Origin: a virus
Reading direction: 5' to 3' (one strand)
Virus record (IMG/VR): IMGVR_UViG_3300017938_000007
Coordinates: 1-64,000 of that record
DNA length: 64,000 bases
Below, one piece after another: positions 7,942 through 18,374 of the stretch; position 1 is the stretch's first letter, and each line of letters starts with the position of its first letter. The notes under the pieces are model-generated. The model was given only the letters and a program-made list of their open reading frames with translations, did not search any database and was not told where the DNA came from. Position numbers and translations under genes: made by a program.

Positions 7942-10900
7942 ATGGACGCCGCCGCACAAATCGAATCAAAGCCCAAACGCCATACGATCAAGAAGGTTTT
8001 TACCCTGCCTGACGGCACGGTTTTCAAGAGCGAGAACGTCGATTCATTTTTTCGGAGCATGGTGGTTTATGCCACGGGTTATGAAGTCGTGGAGGAGGAG
8101 AAAAAAAATAAAAAGGGGGCGGTGACCGCAAAAAAGCTTTACCACAAGATTGTATACGACCCAAAAAATCCATTGCAGGGCAAGTTGCTCAAGCCCGGCG
8201 AAATGTCTCCAGTGTGCGCCAAATGCGGATTGAAGGATAATGGGGCGCAACATCCGTTCATTGACTATGCCGGGCCGACCAACCCGCTGGTGACGATTAT
8301 TTACGACAGCGTGAGCCGTCATGAGGATACCTACGGCACGCTGGCGTCAGGTGGATCGGCTTCGGTTTTGAAGCGCATCATCCATGAAACTTCGGACGTA
8401 ACGGGAGTGACCCCCAAGGATGTTCGGTGGGTGCCGATCACCCGGTGCGCCAATTGGGCGGACAAACTCGTCAATTACAAGATCAAGGGCAACTGGTGCC
8501 GGTATCACGTCATTCAGGATTTGTTGCTGCACCCACCCAACTTGATCATGCCGGTGGGCACGCAGGTACTGGGATTGCTGAGCCATAAATCAAACGCGCA
8601 GGATTGGGGTGGACGCCTGCTGACGTGGCGCGGTTGGCCGGACGACTGGATTACCAAGCCGGATTTCAATCTGCCCCAGCCCCATCCGGCTGATCCGACC
8701 AAGACGGTGCTGGGCCATCCAGTCATGGGGGCCAAGCCGGACGTGCGCATTCCCATGCTGCCCATTCAGGCACCCCGGATCATTCACGCCATTAACAACC
8801 CCTACGTCTTTGGGCGCTGGAAACAAAACCTGCTCGACGGGTTGTGGATGGCCAAGCACGGCGTCAAACCGAACGTGTATACACGAGATTGGTACCGATT
8901 TACGGAAAATATCGAGGAGATCGAAGCGGCGCTGAAAGATATTCTTCGGCATCCGAAAATAAAGCTCTGCTACGACACGGAAACGACGGGGCTGCGCCCG
9001 TGGGGCCAAGGTGCGGCCATCGTCAGCATGATGTTTCGCTGGCTTGATCCGGCGACGGGGCCGCAGTCCGTTGGTTTTCCGTGGGATTTTGAAGGCAGCG
9101 CCGTGCGCCCGCACATGGCCCGGCTCCGGCCCTTGATCTGGAAAGTTTTAACCCAGTCCGGTTTGATCGGGCACAACCTGACCTTCGACGTTTTGTTCAC
9201 CTACGCGTGCCTCTGGAAAGACCAGTACGTCAAGGACGGGAAATTCATCGACTGGAGCGATTCGGCGCACAACCGGCAGCGTGACGGGTTGCTGTGCCAA
9301 TTGGCGGATGCGGCTGATTACGATACATGGCACATGGCCTACACCAACCGGCAGCAGCGCGGCTCGCTCGGCTTGGAAGCCATCGCCTACGATTTTGTGC
9401 CTGATCTGGCCGGGTACGAAGAGGAGATGACCCTGCTGATTGATCTGCACGCTGATTTGATGCACCCCGGCAACAACAAAGGCGGTCATTACCTGAACTG
9501 TCCGAGGGACAAATGGGCATCGCACCTTGTTCCCTACGTCATGGGTGACGTGGAGGTTTGCTACCGGGCTTTTGAGCAGATCAAGTCCAAGCTGGAAAAA
9601 ACGCCTCTCTACAAGATGCCGCTGGCCAAGCCCGGCGAGGCGGGCCGTTTTCGTGAATTTGCCCCGCCGCCCCGCATGTGGGTTTACCAAAACATCATGT
9701 CTCCAGCAGCCAAGGTGCTGATGAAAATGATGGGCCGGGGCATGTTCGTAAACGAAAAGGAGTTGAACGAGATGGAAGTGCGCCTGCCGCTGGAGGTCGG
9801 CAAATTGCGCGACAAGCTGCGGGACGTGAATCCGAACATCGTCGATTGGTGCATCGCCAAGGAGAGGGAAGCGACCGCCAAAGGCGAGGAATGGCATCTG
9901 GATTTGGAAAACAAAGCGGACTTGAAGCGCATCCTGTTCGACGAGGCCATGCTGAATCTTCCGGTGCAGCGGCTGACCAAGGGCGGTAAAAAACTTTTCG
10001 GCGACACGGAGGAAGCATTCAAAAGGATGTCGCGGGAAGACCAGCTTAAATATGCCGCGATGGACAAGTGGACGCTCAACCGGCTGGCGGTCGACCACGC
10101 GAACATCCGCCCGTTACAGGAGTACCGGAAGGCATACAAATTGTATTCGACCTACGTGCGCCCGCTGCGCAACATTCAAGCGGCGGGCATCGACAAAAAG
10201 GCCAGAGGCAAAGACCCGCACCTGTGTTTTGACCAGTGCATCCATGCTAGTTTCATGCTCACGGGTACGCGGGGTGGACGCCTTTCCTGTCGCGATCCGA
10301 ATTTGCAGCAGCTTCCCCGTGACGGCGAGGTCAAATCTCTGTACACGTCCCGGTTTGGGGAGCGCGGCTGCCTGTACGCCGCCGACCTGAGCCAGATCGA
10401 ATTGCGGTTGATGGCGGCGGCGTGTGGCGATCCGACGATGGTCAAAGCATATTTCGACGGTATCGACCTGCATTCCCTGACGGCCAGCCGCATTTACAAA
10501 ATCCCGTACGAGCAGTTCACGAAGGAGCACATGAAATGGCTCCAGTCCAACAAACGGGACAAGGAAGCCAAAGACCTCGAACTCAAGCGCGTGCTCGCAA
10601 AAACGACCAACTTCCTGACGGGCTATGGCGGTGGCGCGTTCGGGTTGCAAAATGTGCTGGCCAATCAATCCATTTACCTGCCGCTGGAAGAATGCGAATC
10701 CATCATTGATTCCTTTTTCGATTCGTATCCGGCGTTGCGCCGCCTGTTGCAGTACTACAAACGGTTCATTTTGGATACCGGCGTGGCGGTTTCCATTTTC
10801 GGGCGGGTACGTATTTTCGAGGAAGTTTTTGGCGGGGATGAAGAAGCCAAGGCCAAGGCGCTACGCGCCGGATGTAACCACCTGATTCAATCCACGGCCT

Positions 10901-11232
10901 CCGACATGATGCTCATGGCCCTCCACGTGATTGAGCAGATGATGCGGGAGGAAGATTTGGAGTCCTTGCTGGTGTCCACCGTCCATGATTCGCTGCTGAT
11001 TGACTGTATACAATCAGAGTTGCCAAAAGTTCACGATATTGTAATGTCGGTGTTGAACCATTTTGACATTGTTTTGCCGGTGGTTTTTGGTGAAAATTAC
11101 GATACCAGTTGGATGTTGGTGCCCTTCAGCGGGGATGCGGAAGTTGGGCTGGATTATCTGAACACCAAAAAGATACCGCCGGAGAACGTTGATTGGGACA
11201 AATTGCTGGCCACCGAAGAGAAAGGTAGTTAA
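7942..11232 (+). CDS. polA: Family A DNA polymerase with N-terminal UDG-like domain
   Basis: 1,096 residues. The first ~300 resemble a family 4/5 uracil-DNA glycosylase (CAKCGLKD cluster, a GTLASGGSASVLKRII loop, ITRCANW, then IMPVGTQVLGLL), but the usual GExPG catalytic loop reads IYDSVS, so activity is doubtful. Residues ~330-560 are a 3'-5' exonuclease (CYDTETTGL with later Asp residues). The polymerase domain has motif A YAADLSQIELRLMAAA, motif B KTTNFLTGYGGGAFG and motif C STVHDSLL. SPO1-like phages are known to have a comparable UDG-Pol A fusion. The start was chosen because upstream codons overlap the divergent gene. Likely the replicative polymerase. Confidence 0.9.
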   Translation: MDAAAQIESKPKRHTIKKVFTLPDGTVFKSENVDSFFRSMVVYATGYEVVEEEKKNKKGAVTAKKLYHKIVYDPKNPLQGKLLKPGEMSPVCAKCGLKDNGAQHPFIDYAGPTNPLVTIIYDSVSRHEDTYGTLASGGSASVLKRIIHETSDVTGVTPKDVRWVPITRCANWADKLVNYKIKGNWCRYHVIQDLLLHPPNLIMPVGTQVLGLLSHKSNAQDWGGRLLTWRGWPDDWITKPDFNLPQPHPADPTKTVLGHPVMGAKPDVRIPMLPIQAPRIIHAINNPYVFGRWKQNLLDGLWMAKHGVKPNVYTRDWYRFTENIEEIEAALKDILRHPKIKLCYDTETTGLRPWGQGAAIVSMMFRWLDPATGPQSVGFPWDFEGSAVRPHMARLRPLIWKVLTQSGLIGHNLTFDVLFTYACLWKDQYVKDGKFIDWSDSAHNRQRDGLLCQLADAADYDTWHMAYTNRQQRGSLGLEAIAYDFVPDLAGYEEEMTLLIDLHADLMHPGNNKGGHYLNCPRDKWASHLVPYVMGDVEVCYRAFEQIKSKLEKTPLYKMPLAKPGEAGRFREFAPPPRMWVYQNIMSPAAKVLMKMMGRGMFVNEKELNEMEVRLPLEVGKLRDKLRDVNPNIVDWCIAKEREATAKGEEWHLDLENKADLKRILFDEAMLNLPVQRLTKGGKKLFGDTEEAFKRMSREDQLKYAAMDKWTLNRLAVDHANIRPLQEYRKAYKLYSTYVRPLRNIQAAGIDKKARGKDPHLCFDQCIHASFMLTGTRGGRLSCRDPNLQQLPRDGEVKSLYTSRFGERGCLYAADLSQIELRLMAAACGDPTMVKAYFDGIDLHSLTASRIYKIPYEQFTKEHMKWLQSNKRDKEAKDLELKRVLAKTTNFLTGYGGGAFGLQNVLANQSIYLPLEECESIIDSFFDSYPALRRLLQYYKRFILDTGVAVSIFGRVRIFEEVFGGDEEAKAKALRAGCNHLIQSTASDMMLMALHVIEQMMREEDLESLLVSTVHDSLLIDCIQSELPKVHDIVMSVLNHFDIVLPVVFGENYDTSWMLVPFSGDAEVGLDYLNTKKIPPENVDWDKLLATEEKGS

Positions 11233-11236
11233 GTCA

Positions 11237-11503
11237 ATGAATGCACGACAATTTTTTAAACGCCCGTTGACCGCTGGTGGGACTGAAGCTCCAACGGAAG
11301 CTCCGCCCACAACTAAACCCGGTGTTGAGCCAGCCCGACCGGATAAAAGCCCTGACGAGCCGGAAACCCCATGGCGGCGGCGCGACGTGGAGCCGGGCCA
11401 AGAACCAGCCCCCAAGGCGGCCTACGGCATGGATCAAACCTACACGGATTCCAATGCCCGGCAGGTAATCGCCAACCTGTTGGAAGACGACAAAGGCTGT
11501 TAA
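11237..11503 (+). CDS. Small Pro-rich protein with LLE leader-like motif at its C-terminus
   Basis: 88 residues starting MNARQFFKRPL, with a Pro/Glu-rich disordered middle and the C-terminus NARQVIANLLEDDKGC. That C-terminal motif matches the N-terminal leader found on many small proteins here, and the N-terminus is a weaker version of it. GTAGTTAA (11225-11232) overlaps the polymerase stop and lies 4 nt before the start. Its TAA overlaps the next ATG. Probably a virion-associated or scaffold-interacting peptide; function unknown. Confidence 0.55.
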   Translation: MNARQFFKRPLTAGGTEAPTEAPPTTKPGVEPARPDKSPDEPETPWRRRDVEPGQEPAPKAAYGMDQTYTDSNARQVIANLLEDDKGC

Positions 11504-12612
11504 TGCCCAAGCCACTGGCCAGACGGATTCTCACCGAGGCTCCCATTGACTTTGGTGGCCAACCCGATTACATCGACCCGGAGAAAAAGCGCCGGATCGA
11601 GCACGGGGAGCACCCTTACGGCCCGGACTTCCCCGGCGACGTGGCGGCTTCGGAGTCTTATCCGGCCCTGATCCGCAAGATCGAGCATTATACCGGCGTG
11701 CATCCCCGCAGCCGGGCTGATGTTCAGCAGGTGATGGGCCAGATGATGCAGTCGGTGATGACGGCCATGCGCATCGAAGAGGAACACCGGGATGAACTGC
11801 AACAGCTTGCCGTCAATTTAGTGCTCGACCTGCCGGAATTCCGGGGAGCCAGAAAGGCCATTGAAAGCGGCGATTTGAAGATTCAAGCCGAACTGACGGA
11901 GAACGTCACCTTGAGCCGCAAGCATCTGGAGCCGGAGCCGGACGACCCGGAACGCACCGATCTTCAGATACCTGAAATCGCGCAGCAGTTGGGTGACGAA
12001 GTTGCCAAGCGGCGGTTTGTTAACATGATGATTCAGGGCAACGCGATAAACAAAAATTACGCATTCCATCTCGCCGCCGACCGGCTTAATCAGATTGATC
12101 CGCGTTTACTTAACATGTACGGCACGATGGTTTCCGTCGGCGAGTTCGCCTATTGGGCCATTCCCGAAGAACACTGGAAAGCGTTTATGAGCGAAGCTCC
12201 GGCGGGCGGCAGCGTGAGCTTGACCAAAGACCACGATGGCGTGCCTTTGATCCGGGCGCAAGCGGTGGTCTTTCCGGTCTTGGTGCAGGAAATCGTGAAA
12301 GGTCTGATGGAGTACCTGTCCTACGAAGACGATGCCGACCCGGAAACACGAAAGTATGTCCGGGGCAAGGCTGACACGCTGACCGACGAACAATGGGATG
12401 TGATGCTCGGCCCCGGCGCTTGGCGGCGCTTCATGCGCGCTTTCGGCGACACGGAGGAAGATCAGGCCATGTTGCCCCACGTTTACGACTATTTAATCCA
12501 TCAGCCCCCACGGGAATTCAAGCGCATCGTCACCCAAGTTATACGCGGCGACCCGGAAGGCCAACGCTATATCCGCGATCTTGTTCAAAAGCTGCGTTCC
12601 AAACAGGGCTAA
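11503..12612 (+). CDS. Hypothetical protein, helical (369 aa)
   Basis: Starts MPKPLARRILTEAPIDFGG, where RRILTE resembles the shared hydrophobic-x-Glu leader. The remainder is largely alpha-helical and acidic, with a long helix around residues 60-110 (many Met, Glu and Arg) and no enzyme motif that I recognise. It overlaps the preceding gene by TAATG, so it is translationally coupled. A head or virion-internal protein is plausible given the leader-like start, but the neighbourhood is replicative. Its 3' end abuts a convergent minus-strand membrane gene. Confidence 0.6.
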   Translation: MPKPLARRILTEAPIDFGGQPDYIDPEKKRRIEHGEHPYGPDFPGDVAASESYPALIRKIEHYTGVHPRSRADVQQVMGQMMQSVMTAMRIEEEHRDELQQLAVNLVLDLPEFRGARKAIESGDLKIQAELTENVTLSRKHLEPEPDDPERTDLQIPEIAQQLGDEVAKRRFVNMMIQGNAINKNYAFHLAADRLNQIDPRLLNMYGTMVSVGEFAYWAIPEEHWKAFMSEAPAGGSVSLTKDHDGVPLIRAQAVVFPVLVQEIVKGLMEYLSYEDDADPETRKYVRGKADTLTDEQWDVMLGPGAWRRFMRAFGDTEEDQAMLPHVYDYLIHQPPREFKRIVTQVIRGDPEGQRYIRDLVQKLRSKQG

Positions 12613-12983
12613 ACAAGTTTGGCAGGCAGCAACGTCTCTCGCTTGCAGGCCGGACAGGCGTATACATGGTAAGAGTTTTCTCCCACCACGACGCCTCTTA
12701 CGGGATCGGTTTTGATGCGCGTACCGCAGTGGCCGCAGCTTCGTCCCAGCGGTTCTTTCCGGGCGGCGACTGCCGCTTTGATGTCCGGCAAAGGAGTCAT
12801 CTTGAACTCGACTGGAGTTGTTCCGGTGGTGACGGTGGGCGTGCAGTAAACCATGGGCGCGTCGGGCGGCAGGTACCGCTTTATGAAGAGGACAATGACA
12901 ATAATCAGCAGGCCAACAAAGGCGATTAGTTCTACGAGAGCCAAAGCCGCCAAAACAGCCAAAATGGGTTCAATGTATTGCAT
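12609..12983 (-). CDS. Membrane-anchored zinc-ribbon protein
   Basis: 124 residues. Two adjacent hydrophobic stretches at about 5-38 (ILAVLAALALVELIAFVGLLIIVIVLF) give one or two N-terminal TM helices. The C-terminal half carries CGHCGTRIKTDP and, 30 residues on, CPACKRE, a four-Cys zinc ribbon. The arrangement suggests a cytoplasmic zinc-ribbon domain tethered to the membrane. It is monocistronic and divergent from the ligase promoter. No family recognised. Confidence 0.55.
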   Translation of the reverse strand: MQYIEPILAVLAALALVELIAFVGLLIIVIVLFIKRYLPPDAPMVYCTPTVTTGTTPVEFKMTPLPDIKAAVAARKEPLGRSCGHCGTRIKTDPVRGVVVGENSYHVYACPACKRETLLPAKLV

Positions 12984-12994
12984 AAATTTTGTTG

Positions 12995-13022
12995 TTTACA
13001 TTTCAAAGTGATTGCATACAAT
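12995..13022 (+). promoter_or_regulatory. Promoter TTTACA-N16-TACAAT
   Basis: TTTACA at 12995-13000 and TACAAT at 13017-13022 with a 16-base spacer, oriented towards ligA. The first credible ligase ATG is over 100 nt downstream, so this transcript has a leader. Confidence 0.6.
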
Positions 13023-13054
13023 TAGACCGACATAGTAAAAGAACGGCTTTATGA

Positions 13055-15217
<2,163 letters not shown>

Positions 15218-15235
15218 CCATCAAAAATCAACTAT

Positions 15236-15634
15236 ATGTTCACACCAAGATGTAATCACGCAGGCTGTAATTGGATAGGCACACCCAAACAAACCAAAGT
15301 ACTGGCCGAACAAGCCGTACGTATGCACACCGGGCGCGTACACAGCCACACCATCCGCACGCCCAAGCACCGGCACACAGTTCCTGCCGTCGCTGAATCG
15401 CCGGTTCCCGCGCCCGTCAAGTCGGCCAGACGCCCGTATACGCGCCGTCAGCATCCAACGGCTACACCGGCGGCGGTGGCTGCGACCAACGGTGTGGAAG
15501 TAAGAATTAACTTCTGTAACAAATGCGGTGCTTCGATTGAAGCACAGGCTGAAGGTCATGTGCTCGCCGGATTGATGCGCAGCAATCCCAAACTGCGCGC
15601 CAAGGTTGAAAAGCTTTTGACCAAGTACGTTTAA
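15236..15634 (+). CDS. Small zinc-finger protein, putative nucleic-acid binding
   Basis: 132 residues with an N-terminal CNHAGCNWIG...RMHTGRVH arrangement resembling a C2H2-type finger, a basic Pro/Arg-rich linker, and a C-terminal CNKCG pair within INFCNKCGASIEAQ. The linker is long and positively charged. It directly follows ligA and precedes a helix-turn-helix protein, suggesting a DNA-binding or regulatory role, not otherwise supported. Confidence 0.5.
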   Translation: MFTPRCNHAGCNWIGTPKQTKVLAEQAVRMHTGRVHSHTIRTPKHRHTVPAVAESPVPAPVKSARRPYTRRQHPTATPAAVAATNGVEVRINFCNKCGASIEAQAEGHVLAGLMRSNPKLRAKVEKLLTKYV

Positions 15635-15666
15635 TCCATCGGTTCAAAAGTCCACTCTAAAACACT

Positions 15667-16002
15667 ATGAAAGCAACCAAGCTCAGCAGGTTTAAACAGG
15701 CTGCCGGTAAGCTGCACACCCACATCGTGGTTTTCAAAAACGGGAGCGACGAGGATATTGCCGCCCGGCTTGCCCTGTGCGGGCAAAGCACGCGAGCCAT
15801 CATGGAGCAGACCGGACTGACGGAGAGTCAGGTCATTTACCGGCTGCACAAAGCCCGCGTGAAACGGGCGGAGTTTCGGAATGGCACCAGCGATTTTGCC
15901 CAGCGCGCATTGCCGGTCATCACAAGGATGGCGGCGGTGGTGGTGAGGGAAAATATCGCGCCGAAATTTGCGCCGTTTGCGTCGGCCCGCTTGAATCAGT
16001 AA
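15667..16002 (+). CDS. Putative helix-turn-helix DNA-binding protein
   Basis: 111 residues. The central segment STRAIMEQTGLTESQVIYRLHKARV has the spacing of a helix-turn-helix with a recognition helix rich in Ser, Gln, Arg and Lys. The flanks are basic. Located 32 nt after the zinc-finger gene and before a long untranslated stretch, so it may regulate the RNA-rich region that follows; that is inference. Confidence 0.55.
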   Translation: MKATKLSRFKQAAGKLHTHIVVFKNGSDEDIAARLALCGQSTRAIMEQTGLTESQVIYRLHKARVKRAEFRNGTSDFAQRALPVITRMAAVVVRENIAPKFAPFASARLNQ

Positions 16003-16288
16003 TGGCGGCGGGCGTTTCAGCCGCCAAAAGATTTTTTAAGAAAGTTCTTGCATACATGCCGCAGGGTGTGCTATCTCTAATCACACTTCGGCGCATGGTG
16101 CGTCGGAGGCAACGAATAAACATTTTGAACAGGTTAGCAAACATGCCGTCAGTGCAAACCCCAATTACGGGTAGAGGGTATAATTTTGCCCTCAACCATG
16201 ATTGGGCGAAAGCCTGTGTCATATCGTTGTCCGTCCGTACACAGGAACCCGGTCTGGAGGTAAGCAGGTAACGGACGTATACTTGGTG
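16003..16288. other. 286-nt stretch without a convincing gene
   Basis: No frame here has good composition, a supported start or a recognised domain. A frame on the plus strand (to 16271) is low quality. It ends at a strong bidirectional terminator, so it may be 3' untranslated region. Confidence 0.4.
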
Positions 16289-16326
16289 AAAAACCCCTGC
16301 TTACCAAAAAGTAAGCAGGGGTTTTT
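16289..16326. terminator. Bidirectional rho-independent terminator
   Basis: A perfect 16-bp inverted repeat (AAAAACCCCTGCTTAC and its complement) with a 6-base A/C loop, flanked by A and T runs. It separates the replication genes from the RNA region in both directions. Confidence 0.9.
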
Positions 16327-16340
16327 CATTTTACAGTTTA

Positions 16341-16516
16341 TGCTCCGCGAGGAGCCGAGAGCCGGGCCGATAATCCGGTAAAGACCACCGTGAAGGTCGG
16401 GACGAGCGAGGGAAGCTCATTCCGGCGGAAAACCTGTGGGTGCATCGAAAGATGCGATAGGGTGTTTATTCACTAAAAGACCCTGACCCCGTCCGGCGAT
16501 CTTTGGCTGGGGGGTC
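16341..16516 (+). ncRNA. Candidate structured RNA upstream of the tRNA region
   Basis: No coding signal. Several short helices follow each other: CTCC/GGAG, GACC/GGTC, GAGC/GCTC, a GCATC-GAAA-GATGC hairpin with a GNRA tetraloop, and a final 10-bp CCCTGACCCC/GGGGTCAGGG hairpin. The density of helices suggests a folded RNA or a complex leader of the gene at 16534. No known family recognised; RNase P was considered and rejected. Confidence 0.4.
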
Positions 16517-16533
16517 AGGGTACTTAGTGCTAT

Positions 16534-16848
16534 ATGAAGATCGCGGCAGCGGCGGTGCGCATAGGGCGCACCATTTACATCGGATCAACCCATTTTGAAG
16601 CGTCGAGGAAATTCATTGATTTACCCGGTATGGCGGAAGCCAAAACCGAGGACGGTTACGTGACGGACACGGGCCGATTTGTCGACCGCGAGGAAGCTTT
16701 TAAGATTGCCGTTGCCAATCGACAAGTTTACGACGAATTCGCCGATCCCAAACGCAACATGGCTTTTTACGGTACGAACCAGCCCAAACTCGAATCCAGC
16801 GTCATCGAGAATTACGCAGTCTTTCGTACCGAAAACGATTTTGTTTAA
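16534..16848 (+). CDS. Conserved hypothetical phage protein (104 aa)
   Basis: Starts MKIAAAAVRIGRTIYIG and contains GYVTDTGRFVDREEAFKIAVANRQ, a pattern I associate with uncharacterised phage proteins that end in a D-loop-like charged motif. GTACTTAG lies 9 nt before the start, a variant of the start-codon motif of the region. It ends one base before the first tRNA gene. Function unknown. Confidence 0.6.
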   Translation: MKIAAAAVRIGRTIYIGSTHFEASRKFIDLPGMAEAKTEDGYVTDTGRFVDREEAFKIAVANRQVYDEFADPKRNMAFYGTNQPKLESSVIENYAVFRTENDFV

Positions 16849-16849
16849 A

Positions 16850-16925
16850 TGCCCGATGGTGTAACTGGTAACACGTCTGACTCTGGATCAGAAGAGTAGT
16901 GGATCGTCCCCACTTCGGGCAGCCA
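16850..16925 (+). tRNA. tRNA-Gln(CTG)
   Basis: Acceptor TGCCCGA/TCGGGCA with encoded GCCA. Anticodon loop CTCTGGA gives CTG. The T loop is ATCGTCC, so A54 and U58 replace the usual U54 and A58. G18-G19 present in the D loop. Confidence 0.9.
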
Positions 16926-16930
16926 TTTTT

Positions 16931-16986
16931 GCCGCTGCATGATTGGCACGTGTTAGAAACGTGATTTAGCGCGGTTATGTCGCGGC
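16931..16986 (+). other. tRNA-like hairpin cluster, possible degenerate tRNA
   Basis: GCCGC at the 5' end can pair with GCGGC at the 3' end. Inside are a 3-bp TGC/GCA stem and a CACGT/ACGTG stem with a GTTAGAA loop. There is no convincing T arm and no CCA. Confidence 0.25.
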
Positions 16987-16991
16987 GTGAC

Positions 16992-17065
16992 GCGGGTGTA
17001 GCTCAACGGTAGAGCGCGGCCTTGCCAAGGCTGATACGACGGATCGACACCGTTCACTCGCTCCA
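16992..17065 (+). tRNA. tRNA-Gly(GCC)
   Basis: Acceptor GCGGGTG/CACTCGC with TCCA tail. Anticodon loop TTGCCAA. T loop ATCGACA (A54). Standard GG in the D loop. Confidence 0.9.
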
Positions 17066-17085
17066 TTTTGTTGCGTAGTTAGGGC

Positions 17086-17535
17086 ATGGAATATGGATTC
17101 AAAAAGCCGACGATTGCCAACGAAACCAGTGACGGCAGGCATATCGTTCTGCTGGAAGACCTCGTGTACGTGGCCAAAAACGGCGTCCAATACATGATGC
17201 CGACCGGTTCCCCGTCGGATGGGGCCAGCACGCCCAAAGCGATCTGGAATCTCATTCCGCCTTTCGGCACCTATTGGATGGGAACCGTCCTGCACGACGG
17301 CGCTTACCGCAACGTCCTGCAAGTTTTGAACAGCGACGGTACGTGGACGTTGGCGACGTTGACCAGAGACCAAAGCGACAACCTGCTGCTCGAAGCCATG
17401 GAATCGCTGAACGTTGAACTGCTGCTCCGGGAGGCCATTTACGAAGGCGTCCATTTGGGCGGTGAAATTCCGTTTGACGATGACCGGCGGGTCAAACTCA
17501 AAGCGTATCGCGCATCAATTTCAAAGGGGTCGTAG
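17086..17535 (+). CDS. DUF1353-family protein
   Basis: 149 residues with the DUF1353 core: SDGASTPKAIWNLIPPFGTYWMGTVLHDGAY, including the conserved Pro-Pro and His-Asp. The family is common in phages but its function is unknown. GTAGTTAGGGC directly precedes the ATG. The stop codon TAG is nucleotides 8-10 of the next tRNA-Ala, so coding and tRNA sequences overlap by 10 nt. Confidence 0.8.
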   Translation: MEYGFKKPTIANETSDGRHIVLLEDLVYVAKNGVQYMMPTGSPSDGASTPKAIWNLIPPFGTYWMGTVLHDGAYRNVLQVLNSDGTWTLATLTRDQSDNLLLEAMESLNVELLLREAIYEGVHLGGEIPFDDDRRVKLKAYRASISKGS

Positions 17536-17601
17536 CTCAATCGGTAGAGCGTCGGTTTTGCAAGCCGAAAGTTGCCGGATCGTTCCCGGTCGATTCCACC
17601 A
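17526..17601 (+). tRNA. tRNA-Ala(TGC)
   Basis: Acceptor GGGGTCG/CGATTCC with ACCA. Anticodon loop TTTGCAA. T loop ATCGTTC (A54/U58). Its 5' end overlaps the DUF1353 gene and supplies its stop codon. Confidence 0.9.
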
Positions 17602-17604
17602 ATT

Positions 17605-17890
17605 TCTCCAGTGGCTGAAGCCTCTTTGGTGGGGGCAAAGGCAGGTTCCGTAAGCTTGGAATCGTCTCGTAGCGTGGGAAGAGCATGGCAAACGTAATGT
17701 GGCTAAGGCTGATTAGGTAGCTCGGTCAGCTAACGTCGTTTACGGGAAGTGCCAATCAAACCAACCCGTATTGCAGGTAAAGCCCTGCTTTGGTATCGAA
17801 GTCGGAGTGCTACCGATGGAGCCAAATGGCCGAATACTCATAAAGACTCACGTTTGCGACTATGTTGGGTGATTCCTGACATCTGGGGAA
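17605..17890 (+). ncRNA. Candidate structured RNA between tRNA-Ala genes
   Basis: About 286 nt without a coding signal. TCTCCAG at the 5' end pairs with CTGGGGA at the 3' end (one G-U), closing the whole element. Internal helices include GGCT/AGCC and GCAGG/CCTGC. Length and position within a tRNA array recall large phage RNAs of the GOLLD/ROOL type, but I cannot assign it to either. Confidence 0.4.
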
Positions 17891-17897
17891 TTCATTT

Positions 17898-17972
17898 GGG
17901 GTCGTAGCTCAGCGCCAGAGCGCCCGCCTCGCACGCGGGAGGTCGTGGGTTGAATCCCCATCGGCTCCACCA
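17898..17972 (+). tRNA. tRNA-Ala(CGC)
   Basis: Acceptor GGGGTCG/CGGCTCC with ACCA. Anticodon loop CTCGCAC. T loop TTGAATC has G56, and the D loop has G18-C19, so the tertiary pair is C19-G56. Confidence 0.9.
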
Positions 17973-18251
17973 GACGACGGTATCCGGGGAGTATTCCGGT
18001 TGCGCACCGGAAGGTGGACGCAGAGGCCACACGATCAGGCGCGGCGGTTGCAATCGCTGTCGCAAACTCGGCCCGGCTCTTTAATTTATGCTGCGGGTTG
18101 GTGTACTAAGCGCGGAGCACGCCCCGGTCTTGGGCGGCGTGTGCGTGATGCCAACTATTGCGCCAAGTCCATAAGCGTCTGGAGAATTGAGACCTAACCA
18201 GCCGTGAACGGGAAGGCGACGCCTGCGAAAAACGGGCAGCAGCACCCTTTT
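17973..18251 (+). ncRNA. Candidate structured RNA or long spacer
   Basis: No coding signal over 279 nt. Hairpins include TTCCGGT/ACCGGAA (7 bp, TGCGC loop), GTGG/CCAC and CACGCC/GGCGTG. No closing helix was found, so it may be several small RNAs or an untranslated spacer. Confidence 0.3.
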
Positions 18252-18327
18252 GGGGTCGTAGCTCAGTTGGCAGAGCGCCTGAATGGCATTCAGGAGGTCA
18301 GGGGATCGTACCCCCTCGGCTCCACCA
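18252..18327 (+). tRNA. tRNA-Ala(GGC)
   Basis: Acceptor GGGGTCG/CGGCTCC with ACCA. Anticodon loop ATGGCAT. T loop ATCGTAC (A54/U58). It completes a three-gene alanine set. Confidence 0.9.
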
Positions 18328-18337
18328 AAATTTTAAG

Positions 18338-18365
18338 TTGACAAGAAATCTAACGCGTATACACT
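18338..18365 (+). promoter_or_regulatory. Promoter TTGACA-N16-TACACT
   Basis: TTGACA at 18338-18343 and TACACT at 18360-18365. The ATG at 18375 is 9 nt beyond the -10 box, so the mRNA leader is at most a few bases. Confidence 0.75.
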
Positions 18366-18374
18366 CCAACCACT

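Noticed and set aside
9148-10098. Long open frame opposite the DNA polymerase gene
   Set aside because: It is antisense to strongly conserved polymerase motifs and has no domain of its own; similar antisense frames opposite ligA, UvsX and the glycosyltransferases were dropped for the same reason.
15777-16271. Open frame overlapping the helix-turn-helix gene
   Set aside because: Poor composition, no start signal and most of it shadows the better-supported gene at 15667.
16341-16516. RNase P RNA
   Set aside because: None of the conserved P4 or GAGGAAAG-type sequences could be found in the expected order.
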